From Verticillium longisporum (taxonomy: Eukaryota; Ascomycota; Sordariomycetes; Glomerellales; Plectosphaerellaceae), in NCBI GenBank assembly GCA_019188255.1, contig JAETXT010000005.1, positions 3,720,001 through 3,784,000 on the forward strand: DNA of 64,000 nt, given 5' to 3'. Made by a program: the position numbers and the translations under genes. Below, in pieces: positions 22,400 through 34,624 of the stretch. How positions within the stretch are numbered: position 1 is the first letter of the stretch; each line of letters opens with the position of its first letter. The notes beneath the pieces were generated by a model, which was not told the DNA's origin, did no database searches, and was given only the letters and a program-made list of their open reading frames with translations.

Positions 22400-23650
22400 T
22401 GTCGAAGGAACTCTCTCGAATAAGAGACGGCTGGACCGAACCAGATATACTGGCTGTGAGTACATCAAGTCATTCGCGGTGAGAACTTCAGCTGACTTTG
22501 GGGAGTCACTTTCACCATGATTCAACTGAACATATTCAGACGCTTCGTGTGAGTACTCGTCCTGGCGCTGAAATCTGATCACTTGCTGACCAAGGTCAAC
22601 AGAGTCTCATCACCTCCTTCCCTTTTGTCAGCAGAGGCCAACAGTCCCTGGCGCTCAGTCTGCTAGAGGAGGTCAGCGCCCAGGCATCGGATGCCTCGAG
22701 AGCCAGCTACGACACCACGAGGGGTCCGATGCCTTCAATTGCTCGTATCGATGGCAAGCATCCAAATGATGCTGCAGCACATCATTCTGTCACCCCTGCA
22801 TCGACGCCGTACCTCATACTATGTGAGAGGCACAATCCGAGCAGCGCAGGTGACTCCATGAGAACCCTGCTAAGTGCTCACTACCGGTACGACGTCGGAA
22901 GTCTTCGAGACGCCGCACAGGTGCTATCTGAAACTCAGAAGTGGCTTGAAAAAGAGATCCTTCATGTAGCAAGACTGAAAAGCCTTCTGATCGGTTCTGG
23001 TACGCTCCCGTTCTTGCTTAGAACACATCAGAGAACCAGATGCTAACTGTCAGGCTTCAGAAGTTTTGATCACGTGGTGAGAGATATCACTTGCAGCAAT
23101 ATGTAAGAATTTCATCATCATCGATGAAAGCGCGTCCCGGCCGCCAGTAACGGTGAGGATACTGACTTTGACAATGCTGAGTACTACTCTTATGTCAAAC
23201 ACGACGTCAGCTTTGCCGTGAGTTCCCTAGCTCTTTTCAAGAAGCTCTTTGTAATGTCACTGACTCTGGATGATGCAGGAATTGATGGTCCACATCCAAA
23301 ATCTTACTAGCATTCAGGAATTCGAAGTTGTAGAAGAAACAAATGGCTTGACTTTGACGGTGTTGTGTTCTGCCTATCTTTACGCCTATGATCTAGCGGA
23401 CTTCACATCGTGGGCGTCGAGGAAGCCGTGGCTGTCACACGGGGTGGTAGACCTGAATGATACGCCGTCGAATATCCGCAAGGTTCACTGGGAAGATCAC
23501 GGCGAGAATCAGCCACTCACCACGTATGATTGCTTGCGACGAAAGTTACATAGCCGGAAGAGAGGCGGGAGAAACACAGGACTTATAGAGATGACCAGGG
23601 TCCGGGAGGGTCAAGATAGCTGGGGATTTCCGAGCAGGAGTTTCGCTTAA
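22400..23650 (+). CDS. Unrecognised protein, several introns, start not resolved
   Basis: Coding-like segments in order: about 22400-22456 (..LSRIRDGWTEPDILA, then a GTGAGT donor), 22603-about 22998 (SLITSFPFVSRGQQSLALSLLEEVS... to ARLKSLLIGSG), a piece near 23125-23218 (ASNGEDTDFDNAEYYSYVKHDVSFA, then GTGAGT), and 23279-23650 (ELMVHIQNLTSIQEFEVVEETNG... to PSRSFA). The last junction (23219-23278, GTGAGT...TGCAG) is good; the others are approximate. The protein is soluble-looking, without membrane segments or a catalytic motif I know. Function unknown. Confidence 0.5.
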
Positions 23651-24471
23651 TCTTGATGGCCGTTACAAGTCGGGAGCGATGCGCTGAGTCTCGTCCGACA
23701 AGTCGCTTGAACAAGTCAGAAGGGACAGCACCAGAGTCTTGGTCAGTCGCATCACCTCACCTTGTAAATCATGATAATGAATAGCGACAAAGTTTGTGCC
23801 GGACAAGTCATCGGAAGCTTGTGAGTCTTGCGTCAGTAGGTGCGACTTGCGTAAATGATTGATCCTCACTGCAGCAATGGACTGATGTCGAACGCTTGTT
23901 CCTGGCGTCCCACATCACAATATCACCCATGAGCCCTCTTCGCGTCTGCGCGATGCTCACTGCGATTCACACGGAGGCCCCTTTGAGTCTTGGCTTCGCA
24001 ACAAAAACATCGGAACGCTCAGTAGAACGTGTGTAATGTGCCCTGAGGATGGCCTCGCATGCACTGCCAGGCCACATGAGAAGTAGAAAAATGTGGCGTT
24101 CTCTGCGAGGAGCAGATCTACACCTGGAGTGTGCCTCATGGGCCCATGGGCGCTCTGGGGCCCCCGGAACAGGCCAACGTGCTGCGCCGATTCGATATTT
24201 GGTCGAGTCAGCGAATCACATTACACGCGAGTCGCCAATACCGCCCTCAGCCTGCATGAACAGTTCACTAGGGACTGTCTCGAGAGCCGAACCTGGGTTC
24301 GCCTGGCCAATAGAGGAGATTCTTCGCTATGGAAGCACAGTTAGGCGCATCGCGTCTGCGACTGACAGTTGAATCCGCCTTCTTGGCACGTTTGGCACGT
24401 CGGGCCCTCCCGTCCGGCCGTTCGATTATGATCATTTATATCCACGGATTGTCGGTTCCTCAGGGGCGTCA
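23651..24471. other. Intergenic, nothing recognised
   Basis: Separates the two unrecognised genes. No repeat, RNA gene or coding stretch stands out. Confidence 0.4.
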
Positions 24472-26126
24472 ATGGCTCAGTTGAGAAACTTCACACACAA
24501 CATCGGCGAACAAAGTGATACAATGTCTTCAGATGAGCAAACCAAGATCTGTCTCGGCGTGGCCGTCGACCACCGAATCCAGCGGCTCTGCAAAACCACT
24601 CCCCACGGCCTTGCAGGGGAGTCCGATCACATTTCAAGCATCAAGGAGGAAGGGCGGGCGTTGAAGCGACCTCGCGAGGAAATTGCCGTCACCGCAAAGC
24701 TCGCAGGTCCGGCCTACAAAGGCGGTATCGCCGTCATGCTGCAGCAGCCTCGAAAACCCACCCATACGACAAGGGCATCGACGCTGTCATCGAGGACTGC
24801 GAGAGCCTGCTAGCCCTCTACGAGGTCTTTGATGTGGCGTCCCGCGGCTCCCTCGACATTCGAACCAATGTCTCTGTCGTCGACCTGCTGCCCTTCGTCT
24901 CCGCTAGCGTGGACAGCCTGAGCGACGCATATCTCGCAGAATCGTTCAAAGCGTCGACGCAGGTCATCTGCGACAAGGAACCCGATGTCCTGCTGTGTGC
25001 AGGCAAGATCTGGCTGCCGAAGGCGGGCAAGTTTGATGATCGCAAGGGAGACGCCTGGAAGTTCGAGAGTGTTGGTCTCGGAACCCAATTTGGCAGCACC
25101 CCTAAGCTGCCTATCACTGCAAGGGTTCGGCATGGATCGAAAGGCCTCGTCGCTATCCCCAGGGTGAACGGTTTCCATCCAAGCCACGCCATGAACTACC
25201 TCTCCCACGTTAGTCTCTTGAGACAACTGCAAGTACTGATTGGCGTGGAAACGTGTGGTACCCTCAGGGGTGACTGGGAGGATGAAGAATGGATGGGCGA
25301 TATCAGGAAGCGTTGCCAGAACATTTCCCAATCACTGACTGGTCAGTCTTCTTTTTTTTCCTCACCTCCGTCAGCCGTTTCTCACACGTCACGCGCAGGT
25401 CATTCGCCATCCAAGTCTGCTGCACTGCAGAGTCCCGGCCAGAGCTCGGGCAGGTATAACAGGAATGAATACTTGCCCGAGCGGCAGGAAATGTACAGCG
25501 ACACCCTACTGCGTCTGAAATCGGGTATCACCAGCCTTCTGGCGAACCCCGACATGGCCAAGAAGTCTCCGGAGAAGCCTTATCGAGTTCTGCTTGCATC
25601 TGGTTTGAGCGAGACCTGCAATGATCTGGCCCTGATCCTCACCCAGATCTCCCGCTGCGTGGAGAGAGGCTGGCCCGAGTCCGTGGCCTGGAAGAACGAG
25701 GCCTCACTGAGAGCGCTGTCGTCGGACACGCTTTTGTTATCTGAAACGGTATTGAAAGCTGCCAAAAAGGCGGAACGTGCGGGGTTTGCGGAAATAGCTG
25801 TGGTAGGGATGAAGATCATCGCTAGGATCGATAAGAAGGGCAGGGACAAGGACGCCGCATACAAGTACGGTATGGATCCGAACGAGCTCAGAAAAAACTT
25901 CACGAAGATGGCCATGCATATTGAGTCTCTACTCTTGGATCTCCTGGAGAAAAAGGAAGATGCGCTCAATGCTCTGGGTCAGGAGGATTACCTGTCGAGT
26001 TTGATGGACAAAGTGAGTATCACACCCTCATCAACAAGAATGAGTACAGAAGGTCGTCGGGGGCTGTACGATCTGGTTGGTGATGGTCATTGGGTTGTTT
26101 CAAGCGGGCGTTTGCGATTTTCTTGA
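24472..26126 (+). CDS. Uncharacterised protein with faint uracil-DNA-glycosylase-like motifs
   Basis: N-terminal part (MAQLRNFTHNIGEQSDTM...) runs from 24472 to about 24755; the frame then moves by one base, near AAAACCCACCC (24753-24763), into YDKGIDAVIEDCESLLALYEVFDVASRG, which continues to the end. The middle has EPDVLLCAGKIW and, about 70 residues later, VNGFHPSHAMNY. The pair (a hydrophobic strand ending in G-K, then H-P-S) recalls the second and last motifs of the uracil-DNA-glycosylase fold, but this is weak. An in-frame intron at 25344-25400 (GTCAGT...GCGCAG) is likely. The C-terminal half is helical (DLALILTQISRCVERGW, ESLLLDLLEKKEDALNALG). A GTGAGT donor at 26011 suggests another exon may replace the last 39 residues. 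Function not assigned. Confidence 0.6.
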
Positions 26127-26915
26127 CCGTAGTGATAGTTTTGATATCAAACGTTGTGGGTTAGGAACCGATAGGATTCGTTGTGAGGAAATATGACCCA
26201 AGTTGCATCATTTCAGAGACTCCAAATTCTTTCTGTTGAAGCGTCGTCTTGTCGGTTCCAGCACATCATGGAGGGGTGCTCGATGCTTTGAAGGCCTTCC
26301 TGTCGTTTTCCGTGTTGCCGTACTTTCTCGGGAGGAGGGTAGCAATCATGTGAGAGGAGGAAACAGGTGTCGATGCCCCGGACCACAAAGTGAGATGCTT
26401 CGCCCAGCGACGTTGCTTTGACCTCGATGAATACACAGAGTAATCCCCGGGTCGTGTGGCAGCGGCGGAAGGAAGCCGTAACCTCCACCAGAAGTATAGC
26501 CCGCTGATCTGGCTTGTGGGGTGCTGCATGCATCAGATACAGCAGTGCGCAAGCATCATTTCAGGCACCTTTTATTGAAACTGCCTCGTGCCCGTGGCTC
26601 CTGCAACGCGAAGTAACGCTTTGATGGTCGATCGTAGGCTTTGTGAGCGACGTATTCGCGGCAGACGAGAATATTTGAGCTCGGTTTCTTCAAATGGTCA
26701 TGTTATGACATGCCTCCGTTGCTCCGTTGCGAGCGAGGGAAAGATCCTCGTTTGTGGAGGGGGGCACGTACTACTGCATTTGAGCAACTCGTCGATCGTT
26801 AACATTTTCCTAGCAAAGGCAATACACCCGCTTGGGGAGGCCAACAATAGAAAACCACCCGAAGGACTATGTCATGCGTCAGGTGGATAACAATCGCTGT
26901 TAACAATGTAGCCCT
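26127..26915. other. Intergenic, nothing recognised
   Basis: Lies between two converging genes, so probably holds both 3' ends. No repeat, RNA gene or coding stretch stands out. Confidence 0.4.
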
Positions 26916-27962
26916 TCAGTCGTCCAGTTCCTTTCCAAAGTCGATTAACCGAATCCTGGTTGCGTCGCGCGGGTGAAATTGCGCGACTTTCGATCGAACC
27001 AAAAAGCGTGCAGCTGCAGTTTCTTTGGCCACTTTGACATATGCCGCCGTGCCATCGCCGCCCGACTCGACGAGTTTGTTGAGGAGTTCTTCAGTTAGCT
27101 CGCGCATCTCCCGTCCGGCAGCGGCAGTCTCGTTGGGAACATCGTTCCCTCCTTGATCGGCGGCAATAGCAGCACCCCAGACTTCTTCTAGCCGTCGCTG
27201 TCGCTTGCCCCCGTCGTCAGCATTGGTAGCCTTGAGCTTCTTGGGGCGGCCCTGCGCGTTGAAGCCTGCGGCAAGGTCTTCGACGTCGACATCCATCATG
27301 TCTCCAACGACGGGTCCTCCAAGGTCTTCGGCAGCGAGTTGAGAGGCCAAATGTTCATCGATGAACTTATTGAGGTCTTTCAGCAACCGTGACGTCTCTC
27401 GTACATACTGCTTCTGCTTCTGTCTCAACTCGTTCATCCTTTCCCTGGCTGCATCCTCCGGGTCCGTGTCCATGTGGTTGTTAAGCTCCTCGTTGAGTGA
27501 CTCGATGCGCTTCTCCAAGCTTACAGTCAGCTGTTGCTGATCATTCAGACTGGCCTTTTCGGCTAGAAGCTGGTTGTTAGCCCTCTCGATGGATACCTCT
27601 TGGGTAGCAATATATGCTCTCGACTCGTCAACGGTTTGGTGTGCCTGGCGGAGAGAGAGCAGGGCCGGCAGCACTGAAGATGAGGCAGGCATGAACGGAG
27701 TTTCTTGGAAAACACGATCGAAGGCCGACTTCATAATCTTGAACGGCGCGACCCTGGAATTGGCGAGAGTCTGGTCGAGAGGCTGCGCATTACGTTGAAG
27801 CTGGGAATCATCAGTCTCCAGATCATAATTCAACAGAATAGAATTTCACACTGATGCGAGCTCCTGCTGGTATTCGACTATCTGGGCCTGAAGTTCTTGG
27901 AGGCTCTGCTCGACGCTCAGGAGGTGCCTTGTCTCCCCTGGACGCGCTTGGGCCAACACCAT
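26916..27962 (-). CDS. Coiled-coil protein, possibly CENP-K/Sim4-type centromere subunit
   Basis: Exon 1 (27962-27852, MVLAQARPGETRHLLSVEQSLQ...) joins exon 2 (27800-26916) by a 51-base intron with GTGTGA...TCCCAG to give 331 residues. Two coiled-coil stretches are obvious: EQSLQELQAQIVEYQQELAS near the N-terminus, and IERANNQLLAEKASLNDQQQ...LNEELNNH in the centre. A basic patch GRPKKLKATN and a conserved-looking C-terminus (FLVRSKVAQFHPRDATRIRL) follow. The arrangement resembles the fungal CENP-K/Sim4 subunit of the inner kinetochore, but this rests on overall look, not on a diagnostic motif. The gene structure is solid; the name is tentative. Confidence 0.6.
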
Positions 27963-28370
27963 GGTGGCAGGTTACCAAACTAGTCGCGATGGCTTCAGTC
28001 GCTGAGCAGCGTCGAACAGCAATGCAACCAAGGTGGCGGGGATTTGCGAGGTGCTTTGACGGTTATTGATGTCCCTGGGAGCCCGAAAAGTCATGCCGAT
28101 GGAGATTTGACGCTGTTGAGGACGGATCTACCCCCCCTTTGTTTCACAGCGATGAGGTAGTGGGTGATCCGGCAGCCTGAGATTGCTCCCCAGTCACAAC
28201 AAGGCCAGGGCACAAGGGGAGCGAGCCTTCACGCGTCGGCCGTGGGGCAAACGAACCCCGGGCACTGTACGGCGCGGCACATGATGCACACCGCAACCTC
28301 GAGGGAAGCCCCGTACTTGGCTGCATCAGTGCGCCCCTACTGTCAAGGTGTCCTAGCGCAGCACTGTATG

Positions 28371-29297
28371 GAGGCTAGGGTCGATCTTTTCTCCGGGGGT
28401 TTCAGCAACCTTCGCGCGCGTCGACCATCTTTTCCCAAACCGCACCGAGACAAATCACCCCCTTCGATTCGAAGCTCCTCGCGCGCTGTCATCCACAGTC
28501 CAAGGTCCCGACTCCATCTCTTTTCCATCACCTGTGTCTTCTACATCCCATTCTTTATCATCCAGAAGGACCAAGAGCCCTTTGCTGCCGCCCCTCGTCC
28601 CTCGAACCCATCTTCTGGAATTTCTGACGACCACCTCCGCCTCCCCCTCCCCCTAGCTCCAAGCTTGCCGACCGCAGAGCTGCAAGCTCACCCTCCTACC
28701 TTACCCAGCCTCGAGAGGAAGCCATCTCCGTCAAACGAGACTCCAGGTGCTGCGAGCAGACCCAGAGTGCTTTCGCTAGGATTCGCGATCGACTTCCCAC
28801 GTTCCATCTCTTGAAGGCATACGAGCTGTGTGGGTTCAAGGTTTGAGCATCAACGTTCGCGATCCGTACGACTCATCCTCGTCCATCACTCCTCCTCCTA
28901 CCTTACCTCTTCACCTCATCCACCTACCTTTACCTCCCATCCTTCTTTTCCAATCAGAAAACACACTCCGAGGACCTCCTCACCGTCCTCCCAACCTTCT
29001 GGACTCTTGTCCTTCTGGCCCGATACTGCTCTTTCCCGACCACAGCCTGATCCCGACCCCGACCTATCTCCCTCGATCGCACGCACCTGTCCTCCCTCGA
29101 TCCATAACCACTTCATCAACAGCACCAGCTCGCTCCGAGCACCAGGTCCAATCCATCGCGCCACTACACTTGCCCGTTTTCCTTCGAAAACCGTTGCGGT
29201 GTAGATAGGCCAATAAAAGCTGTTCTCTGAACACCTAACTTCCGACGTCCTCAGCCCAATCAATCTCGTGTGAGACGCAATTAATACCTAGCCCAAC
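28371..29297 (+). promoter_or_regulatory. 927-base ATG-free, pyrimidine-rich leader of the KH-domain gene
   Basis: Read on the plus strand there is no ATG between 28370 and the start codon at 29298, in a stretch strongly rich in C and T (for example 28861-28960). Random sequence of this length should hold over ten ATGs. This is what selection against upstream starts in a very long 5' untranslated region would leave. Open stretches within it are low-complexity and are not called as genes. Confidence 0.55.
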
Positions 29298-30848
29298 ATG
29301 TCGGCTTCACCCACGCAACCCGCCAACTCGGCCAAGCGCCCTCTCGAGGAGACGTCTTCGCCATCGCGCAGCAATGACCAGCCCGATGCCAAGCGCCCTG
29401 CCCTGGACAAGATTCTGAAGAATGACGACGAGGTCGCCATGGCTGAGAAGCCCGAGGAAGAGGATGACGCCGGCGCTGTTGTCGAAGCCACCGAGGCTGC
29501 CCCTTCCGAAACCACCAACGGTGCCAAGGAAGAGACCGAAGGCGAGGCCGCAGACGAGCCGAAGCCCATTGCTAGTGCCGTGGCCGGCAACGTTCCATCG
29601 TCCACTCCTAATGCGTCAACTCACGACGAGACGGCTTGGATCCACATTCGCGCCGTCATCTCCAGCCCAGAGGCTGCGACGGTCATCGGCAAGGGAGGCG
29701 AAAACGTGTCCAACATTCGCAAGATGTCTGGGGCCAAGTGCACGGTCAGCGACTACCAGAAGGGTGCCGTTGAGCGCATCCTGACCGTTAGCGGCGTGGT
29801 AGACGCTTCAGCCAAGGTGAGTGACCATACTTTGACTTTTTGAAGAACTTCTTGAACTGACTCGAACTGTAGGCTTTTGGTCTGATCATCCGAACCCTGA
29901 ACAACGAGCCTCTGGACGAGCCGTCCAGCGCGCAGTCCAAGACGTACCCCCTTCGACTCCTCATTCCCCACATCCTGATCGGATCCATCATTGGTAAGGG
30001 TGGAGCTCGTATCCGTGAGATTCAGGAGGCGTCCGGAGCCCGGCTTAATGCTTCTGACTCCTGCCTCCCCATGTCGACCGAGCGTTCCCTCGTGGTCATG
30101 GGCGTGGCCGACGCGGTCCACATCGCCACGTACTACGTGGGAAGCACTCTACTGGAGCAATTGAATGACCGCTTTGGCGGTCCGGCCGCCTCAGCCTACG
30201 CGACGCGGAGCGGGGGTCCTGCCGGTGTTGTCCCAGGTGGCATGCAGGTAGTGCCGTACTGCCCCCAGCCGACGACCGGCAACTACGGCAACAGGGAGAA
30301 CTTTGGCAGACGCCATGATGCCAGGGGCCAACATCCCCAGCAGCACCACATGCCACCCGCTCCCTACGGCCAGCAGTATCCCCCTCACGGCGCCCAGCCC
30401 GGCCCCGCCATTCCTCAGCAATATGGTGCTCAGGCTGGTGGCTACGGCGGCGCGCCTATGCAGCCACACGGTGGTCCTGCGGCTCCTCAGCCCCACGGCG
30501 GACACCCCGCGCAGCCCATGCACGGTGGTCCCGCCGCCGCCGGCATGGCCGGTCAGCCTTTGACGCAGCAAATCTTCATTCCTAACGACATGGTTGGCGC
30601 CATCATTGGCAAGGGCGGCCAGAAGATCAACGAGATACGCCAGATCAGCGGCAGTGTGATCAAGATCAACGAACCCCAAGACAACAGCAACGAGCGTCTG
30701 GTGACCATTACCGGCACGGACGAAACGAATCGCATGGCCCTTTACATGCTATACTCGCGCCTCGGTAGGTTGAAGCTGGCAGCAGCAATCCCCACGTCTG
30801 AGCTTGTCACTAATCGCGCTGACAGAATCGGAGAAGCACCGGGTCTAA
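29298..30848 (+). CDS. Three-KH-domain RNA-binding protein (poly(C)-binding/Hek2-Pbp2 type)
   Basis: Exons 29298-29816, 29873-30764 and 30826-30848 give 477 residues. Three KH domains are marked by their GxxG loops: ATVIGKGGENVSNIRK, GSIIGKGGARIREIQE and GAIIGKGGQKINEIRQ. The first two are adjacent; the third follows a linker of about 130 residues rich in G, P, Q and H (PPAPYGQQYPPHGAQPGPA). The acidic N-terminus (EEEDDAGAVVEATEA) is low-complexity. Such proteins bind C-rich single-stranded RNA and act in mRNA localisation, stability and telomere maintenance in yeasts. The last exon encodes only ESEKHRV after a GTAGGT...GACAG intron. Its own leader is C/U-rich, so autoregulation is a possibility, not a finding. 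Confidence 0.92.
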
Positions 30849-31647
30849 AAATTTACGACGTTACATGATATACTTTTGAACCTTCTCAGATCGAACGGTC
30901 CCGCTATGGGTCTCACATTGTTCGCAATATCTTGTTCTCGGCTTTCGGTTATGCTTGGGCTGGTGGCGGCGGTGCCACCAGGATGTCTTGTCGGTTCAGA
31001 TTAAGAAAAAAAGCTCGACATGCGGTACATTGCGATTCGGCGACTTCCGGGTATTAGGCGTTTCTCTGCGATCACTGGATGGAGTGATTCCTAGAGAAGG
31101 TACTCCTTTTAATAGCCGTCTTTCTCTCTCTAACCCTTTCCTGCCCTGCCTTGCCTCGCGTTGCACATCGTCTCCCATGCCCAGTCCTACTCTTGCACGG
31201 GGAAGTACGCCGATGCCCCTTGCTGCTTGCCCTTGTGTTTTGCCGTGCGCAAGCACCGTTCCACGTCGTGAGCTCACCGGCGTCCCTTGATGTTCGAAGT
31301 TCATGCAGTACCCTAGTTCTGTCGGTTGTGGCTCGACCCGCGCACCTTATTCTCAAGTCAACCCCGCACAATTTCATAATGCAACATGGACTGAATCTCG
31401 ACTGTTGCTGACGTGATGCAGAGCCGACTTTGCGGCGGCAGAGCGTCGGAAGGCGAACCCCGGAGCATTTGCCGAAAGCAAGCTTGCGTAGCACTGGTAA
31501 GTGATCCCAGATCGCGGCTACTGACAGAAACAGCAGGCTTGTCAGGGGCATATTACAGTTAAGGTAGGCGGCATTCGCCGGCGGCAACTGGGATGGAGTA
31601 TGCAGTGATGCAAGGCCACAGGCGAAGAGTTTGTAATGACCCGCATC
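30849..31647. other. Intergenic, nothing recognised
   Basis: Convergent region between the KH gene and the alpha-beta barrel gene. Short open stretches show no family motif. Confidence 0.4.
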
Positions 31648-32424
31648 TTACAGCTGCTCGAGGTTGTAGTGGTGCTGTTAGATTTAGCCCCTGTCCGCAA
31701 GTATAATAAGCGAGGCAACTCACCAATGTGACGTCCTTTCGCCCCGTCCTGATGAGCTCAATGTTGTCCAGAATGGCTGCCATGGTCAGTCAGCATGGAC
31801 ATTCTCCTCCCGCGTCCTAACTCATGGCACTAGTCAGGCAAACAAAAACTTACGTCCAGGGCCCCCCTTGGCCAAAGCATGATCCTCCACGCTATCCCAC
31901 CCGATGAGCAGCACGGCAGCCGGCCCCGGCGTCCCGTCCACCTCCCTGGCAATGGGCGTCGTGACCTCGCCGTGCGCATTGGCATGCCACCCCCGCGTGC
32001 CCTGCGCCGCGCACGCGGCCGCCATGCGCTCGGAGAAGAGGCGCAGGTTCTCCGGGAAGAGCGGCCTGCCAATGTCGTAGGCCGTCATGATCTCGGTGCA
32101 GGGGGCCGTCAGGACGGCCGCCGCCGCCGCCGCATGCGCGAGGCGGACCTGGTGGAAGCGCGGCGGGCCGGCGAGGAGGGCCTTGAGGTCGGCGAGCCAG
32201 GGCGTGTAGCGATCCGAGGCGGCAAAGGCCGTAAAGGCGGCGTGCGAGGTCCAGCGGATGGCGAGGAGGTGCGTGGCCGGGTCCTCGTGCTGGGGGCCCG
32301 TGTGCAGGGACTCGACGCCCGGCGTGGCGAGAAGCGTGCTCGCGATGGCGCCAAAGGGGGCTGATGGATGGGAGGCGAGGTCGCGCGGCGTGAAGGTTAC
32401 GAACTCGGTGATTGGGTCTGACAT
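31648..32424 (-). CDS. Dimeric alpha-beta barrel (ABM-like) protein
   Basis: Exons 32424-31854, 31776-31724 and 31674-31648 join in phase to 216 residues. The opening MSDPITEFVTFTPRDL and the spacing of ATHLLAIRWTSHAAFTAFAASD suggest the ferredoxin-like antibiotic-biosynthesis-monooxygenase/stress-response barrel fold, with two repeats (the second ends VLLIGWDSVEDHALA). The last exon supplies only HHYNLEQL. Such proteins are small soluble monooxygenases or ligand binders; no cofactor residue is recognisable. The coding sequence is unusually GC-rich and Ala-rich around residues 90-130. The fold is inferred from pattern; gene structure is good. Confidence 0.7.
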
Positions 32425-32680
32425 TCTAGCGGGGCGGGGAAGCTACTTTGTCTTCAGCTACGAGGATGGAAGAGTGTTGTTTTTAGGTCAGATGAGAAGA
32501 AATGGTAGTTTCATCGAGTGTCACGGTTTGATCAGACTTGGGGAACGTTCATGAGGCTGGATTGAAGAGTGCGAGGTCATGTTGACGTTTGATATTGAGT
32601 GGTGCAGCCTTAGTCAGTAATGATGCACGATGGGAGCGCGGGGAAGCTCCTACGGGCAGGTGGGGCAGACAACAGGGACC

Positions 32681-32741
32681 GTACCTCTTAGGTACCTACC
32701 TACCTTAGGTACCCTAGTTAGTACCTAGGTAAGGTATGTGT
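32681..32741. repeat. Cluster of TACCTAGGTA-type elements
   Basis: GTACCTCTTAGGTACC, TACCTTAGGTACC and GTACCTAGGTAAGGTA follow one another about 260 bases upstream of the alpha-beta barrel gene. The same word recurs at seven other intergenic places in the window. Confidence 0.75.
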
Positions 32742-34594
32742 ACCAAGGCCGGCGATGCACTGGAGTGGTGGAACATGGGCATAGGTCACGTGGTCGAGAC
32801 GAATCCTCACGGCACAGTCCCATGCTGACGAAGGATTCAGGGGCCGAAGGAGGCAGGGCTTCAAATGTTTGATTGCTTCTTCAGCAGAGTCTCGAAGCGA
32901 GCCTGACTTTGGCCCTATTCGGCTGATGCAGGCGTTCGGGCTATTGACACATTGAGGGCTGAATGTTCGTGAATCAACCCAGGTCTTTTGGGAGTGGGTG
33001 CGGCTGATCACCGTCATCTGGAAGACGGGCCTCATTCGTCGCCAGACTTGGCAAGACACAAGTGAGAACCGACAAAGCGGAGGGCCTCAATGTTTCCTTC
33101 TTGGCCACGATTCGTTAGTCCCACCACATTCTGGAAAGCCATCGATTATGGGAAGCAGTTGAGGGAACTAGAGCGATGTAGACTCAACCCAGCCCACGCC
33201 GCCAAGCTAATAAGGCTGCATAGACGCGGAGCCATTCAAGCAGCGGCCGAGCCACACCAGAGTGGACAAGCGACGTCTTTGCTGCTGCGAGCGCGAACGG
33301 ATAAACGGCAGGGCCGTCTTGGCCCAGACGGCTCAGTTTGCGACGCCAATGGAAATGCCCACCTGTATGCCTGCTGGTTTGCCTGCCCCGAAGAATGAGA
33401 ACGCGGCATGCACTGCCAGCTGTTTGCTGCAGGCTGACAGTGACAGGCTTGGCCATCCATCCCTCCGCACACCATGGCTTCTTTCCCCTTGTCGCATCGT
33501 GGCTGGGTAAGGGCTGAAGTATGCGTCAATACTTGGTTCAGAGCCAGCACTTGATGCCACGCAGCCAAGCCTCCCTTTTTGGCGCTTTCCCAGATCTTGG
33601 GCCGCCCTACTGTGTGTCTCTCCTCTCCTCCCGTGAGACCAGGGCCAGTCAACCAAGTCACTGCAAACGTGTGGCTGACGGCAAGAAAAAAGTAAGCACC
33701 GATAGCGCTCTCCGCATGGTGTGGTTTCACCGCATGTGGACGCACAGCACGCGGTTGGCTCAAGGGGTCGAAAGAGACTTTGGAACTGCCCCTAAGGCTG
33801 CAGTCATGAAGTCGGCGTGTAGGCGTGTGTGTGTCACGGGCAGTTCGACCAGTCAGTGACAAAATCGCTGAGACACCATCGGCCTGCCGCCCATCGTGGC
33901 CCAGCGGCTGAAGACGGCAGCTCTTCTCGAGGCTGGCTGGAAGGCCCGGCTGACAACAAAAGAGAGCCACAGATCCAGAGAGTTGGCAGAGCTGCTTCCG
34001 TCATGTATGGCGCCTTTACGACACGGCTGTCAAGGCGCAAAGGCACACATACATCGTTGGCCGTCGAAGCCAACGTAAGTTTCCGAAGAGGGGCTTCGTC
34101 AACATGCTGGAAAGGTTTCTTTTACGATTGTTGCATTGAATATGGAGGCGTACGCAACTGCCGGAAACGCCCCCTTGTGGCGCGCGCTGAGTCGTGCTGA
34201 TTGATCACGATGGAGAGCCGGCGACTCTTTCTTATTTTAGGCGGAGGGCTCGGAATATTTTGCTCGCCAAGATGACGCAAGCCACGAGCGACGCCGCCGC
34301 GGCATTTGATGCGCCAGATGAGGATCGTCTGCTTCCATAGAATTTGGGTTTGAGTGAACAGGTTTATTCCTAGCGGGGGAGCTGGGAGTGCTCTGGAGAG
34401 AGGAAGAGGGAGTGACCCATGAATCGACGAGAAGATGGTCCAGGGAGCATCGTGAGTGGGGATGCCCGCCAGCTTCATTTCGTCCCCCCCCCCAATGGCC
34501 GTCTGGCCTGCCTTCTGCCACCGCCTCATCCTGGCGCCCCCCCAATGGCACGGAATCGGAGAAGGGGCTGTGCGCCAGAGGGAGGCAACAGGGA

Positions 34595-34624
34595 AGGAAA
34601 GAAAGAACGAAAGAAAGAAAGAAA
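34595..34624. repeat. (GAAA)n microsatellite
   Basis: Imperfect GAAA/GAAC repeats, ending with four uninterrupted units. Confidence 0.8.

Noticed and set aside
28164..28814. Plus-strand open frame of about 217 codons before the KH gene
   Set aside because: Low-complexity Pro/Ser-rich translation of a C/T-rich leader; no upstream-ATG context beyond 28367 fits a gene.
33236..33970. Minus-strand 244-codon open frame
   Set aside because: GC-rich chance frame with overlapping frames in other registers; no family motif or splice structure.
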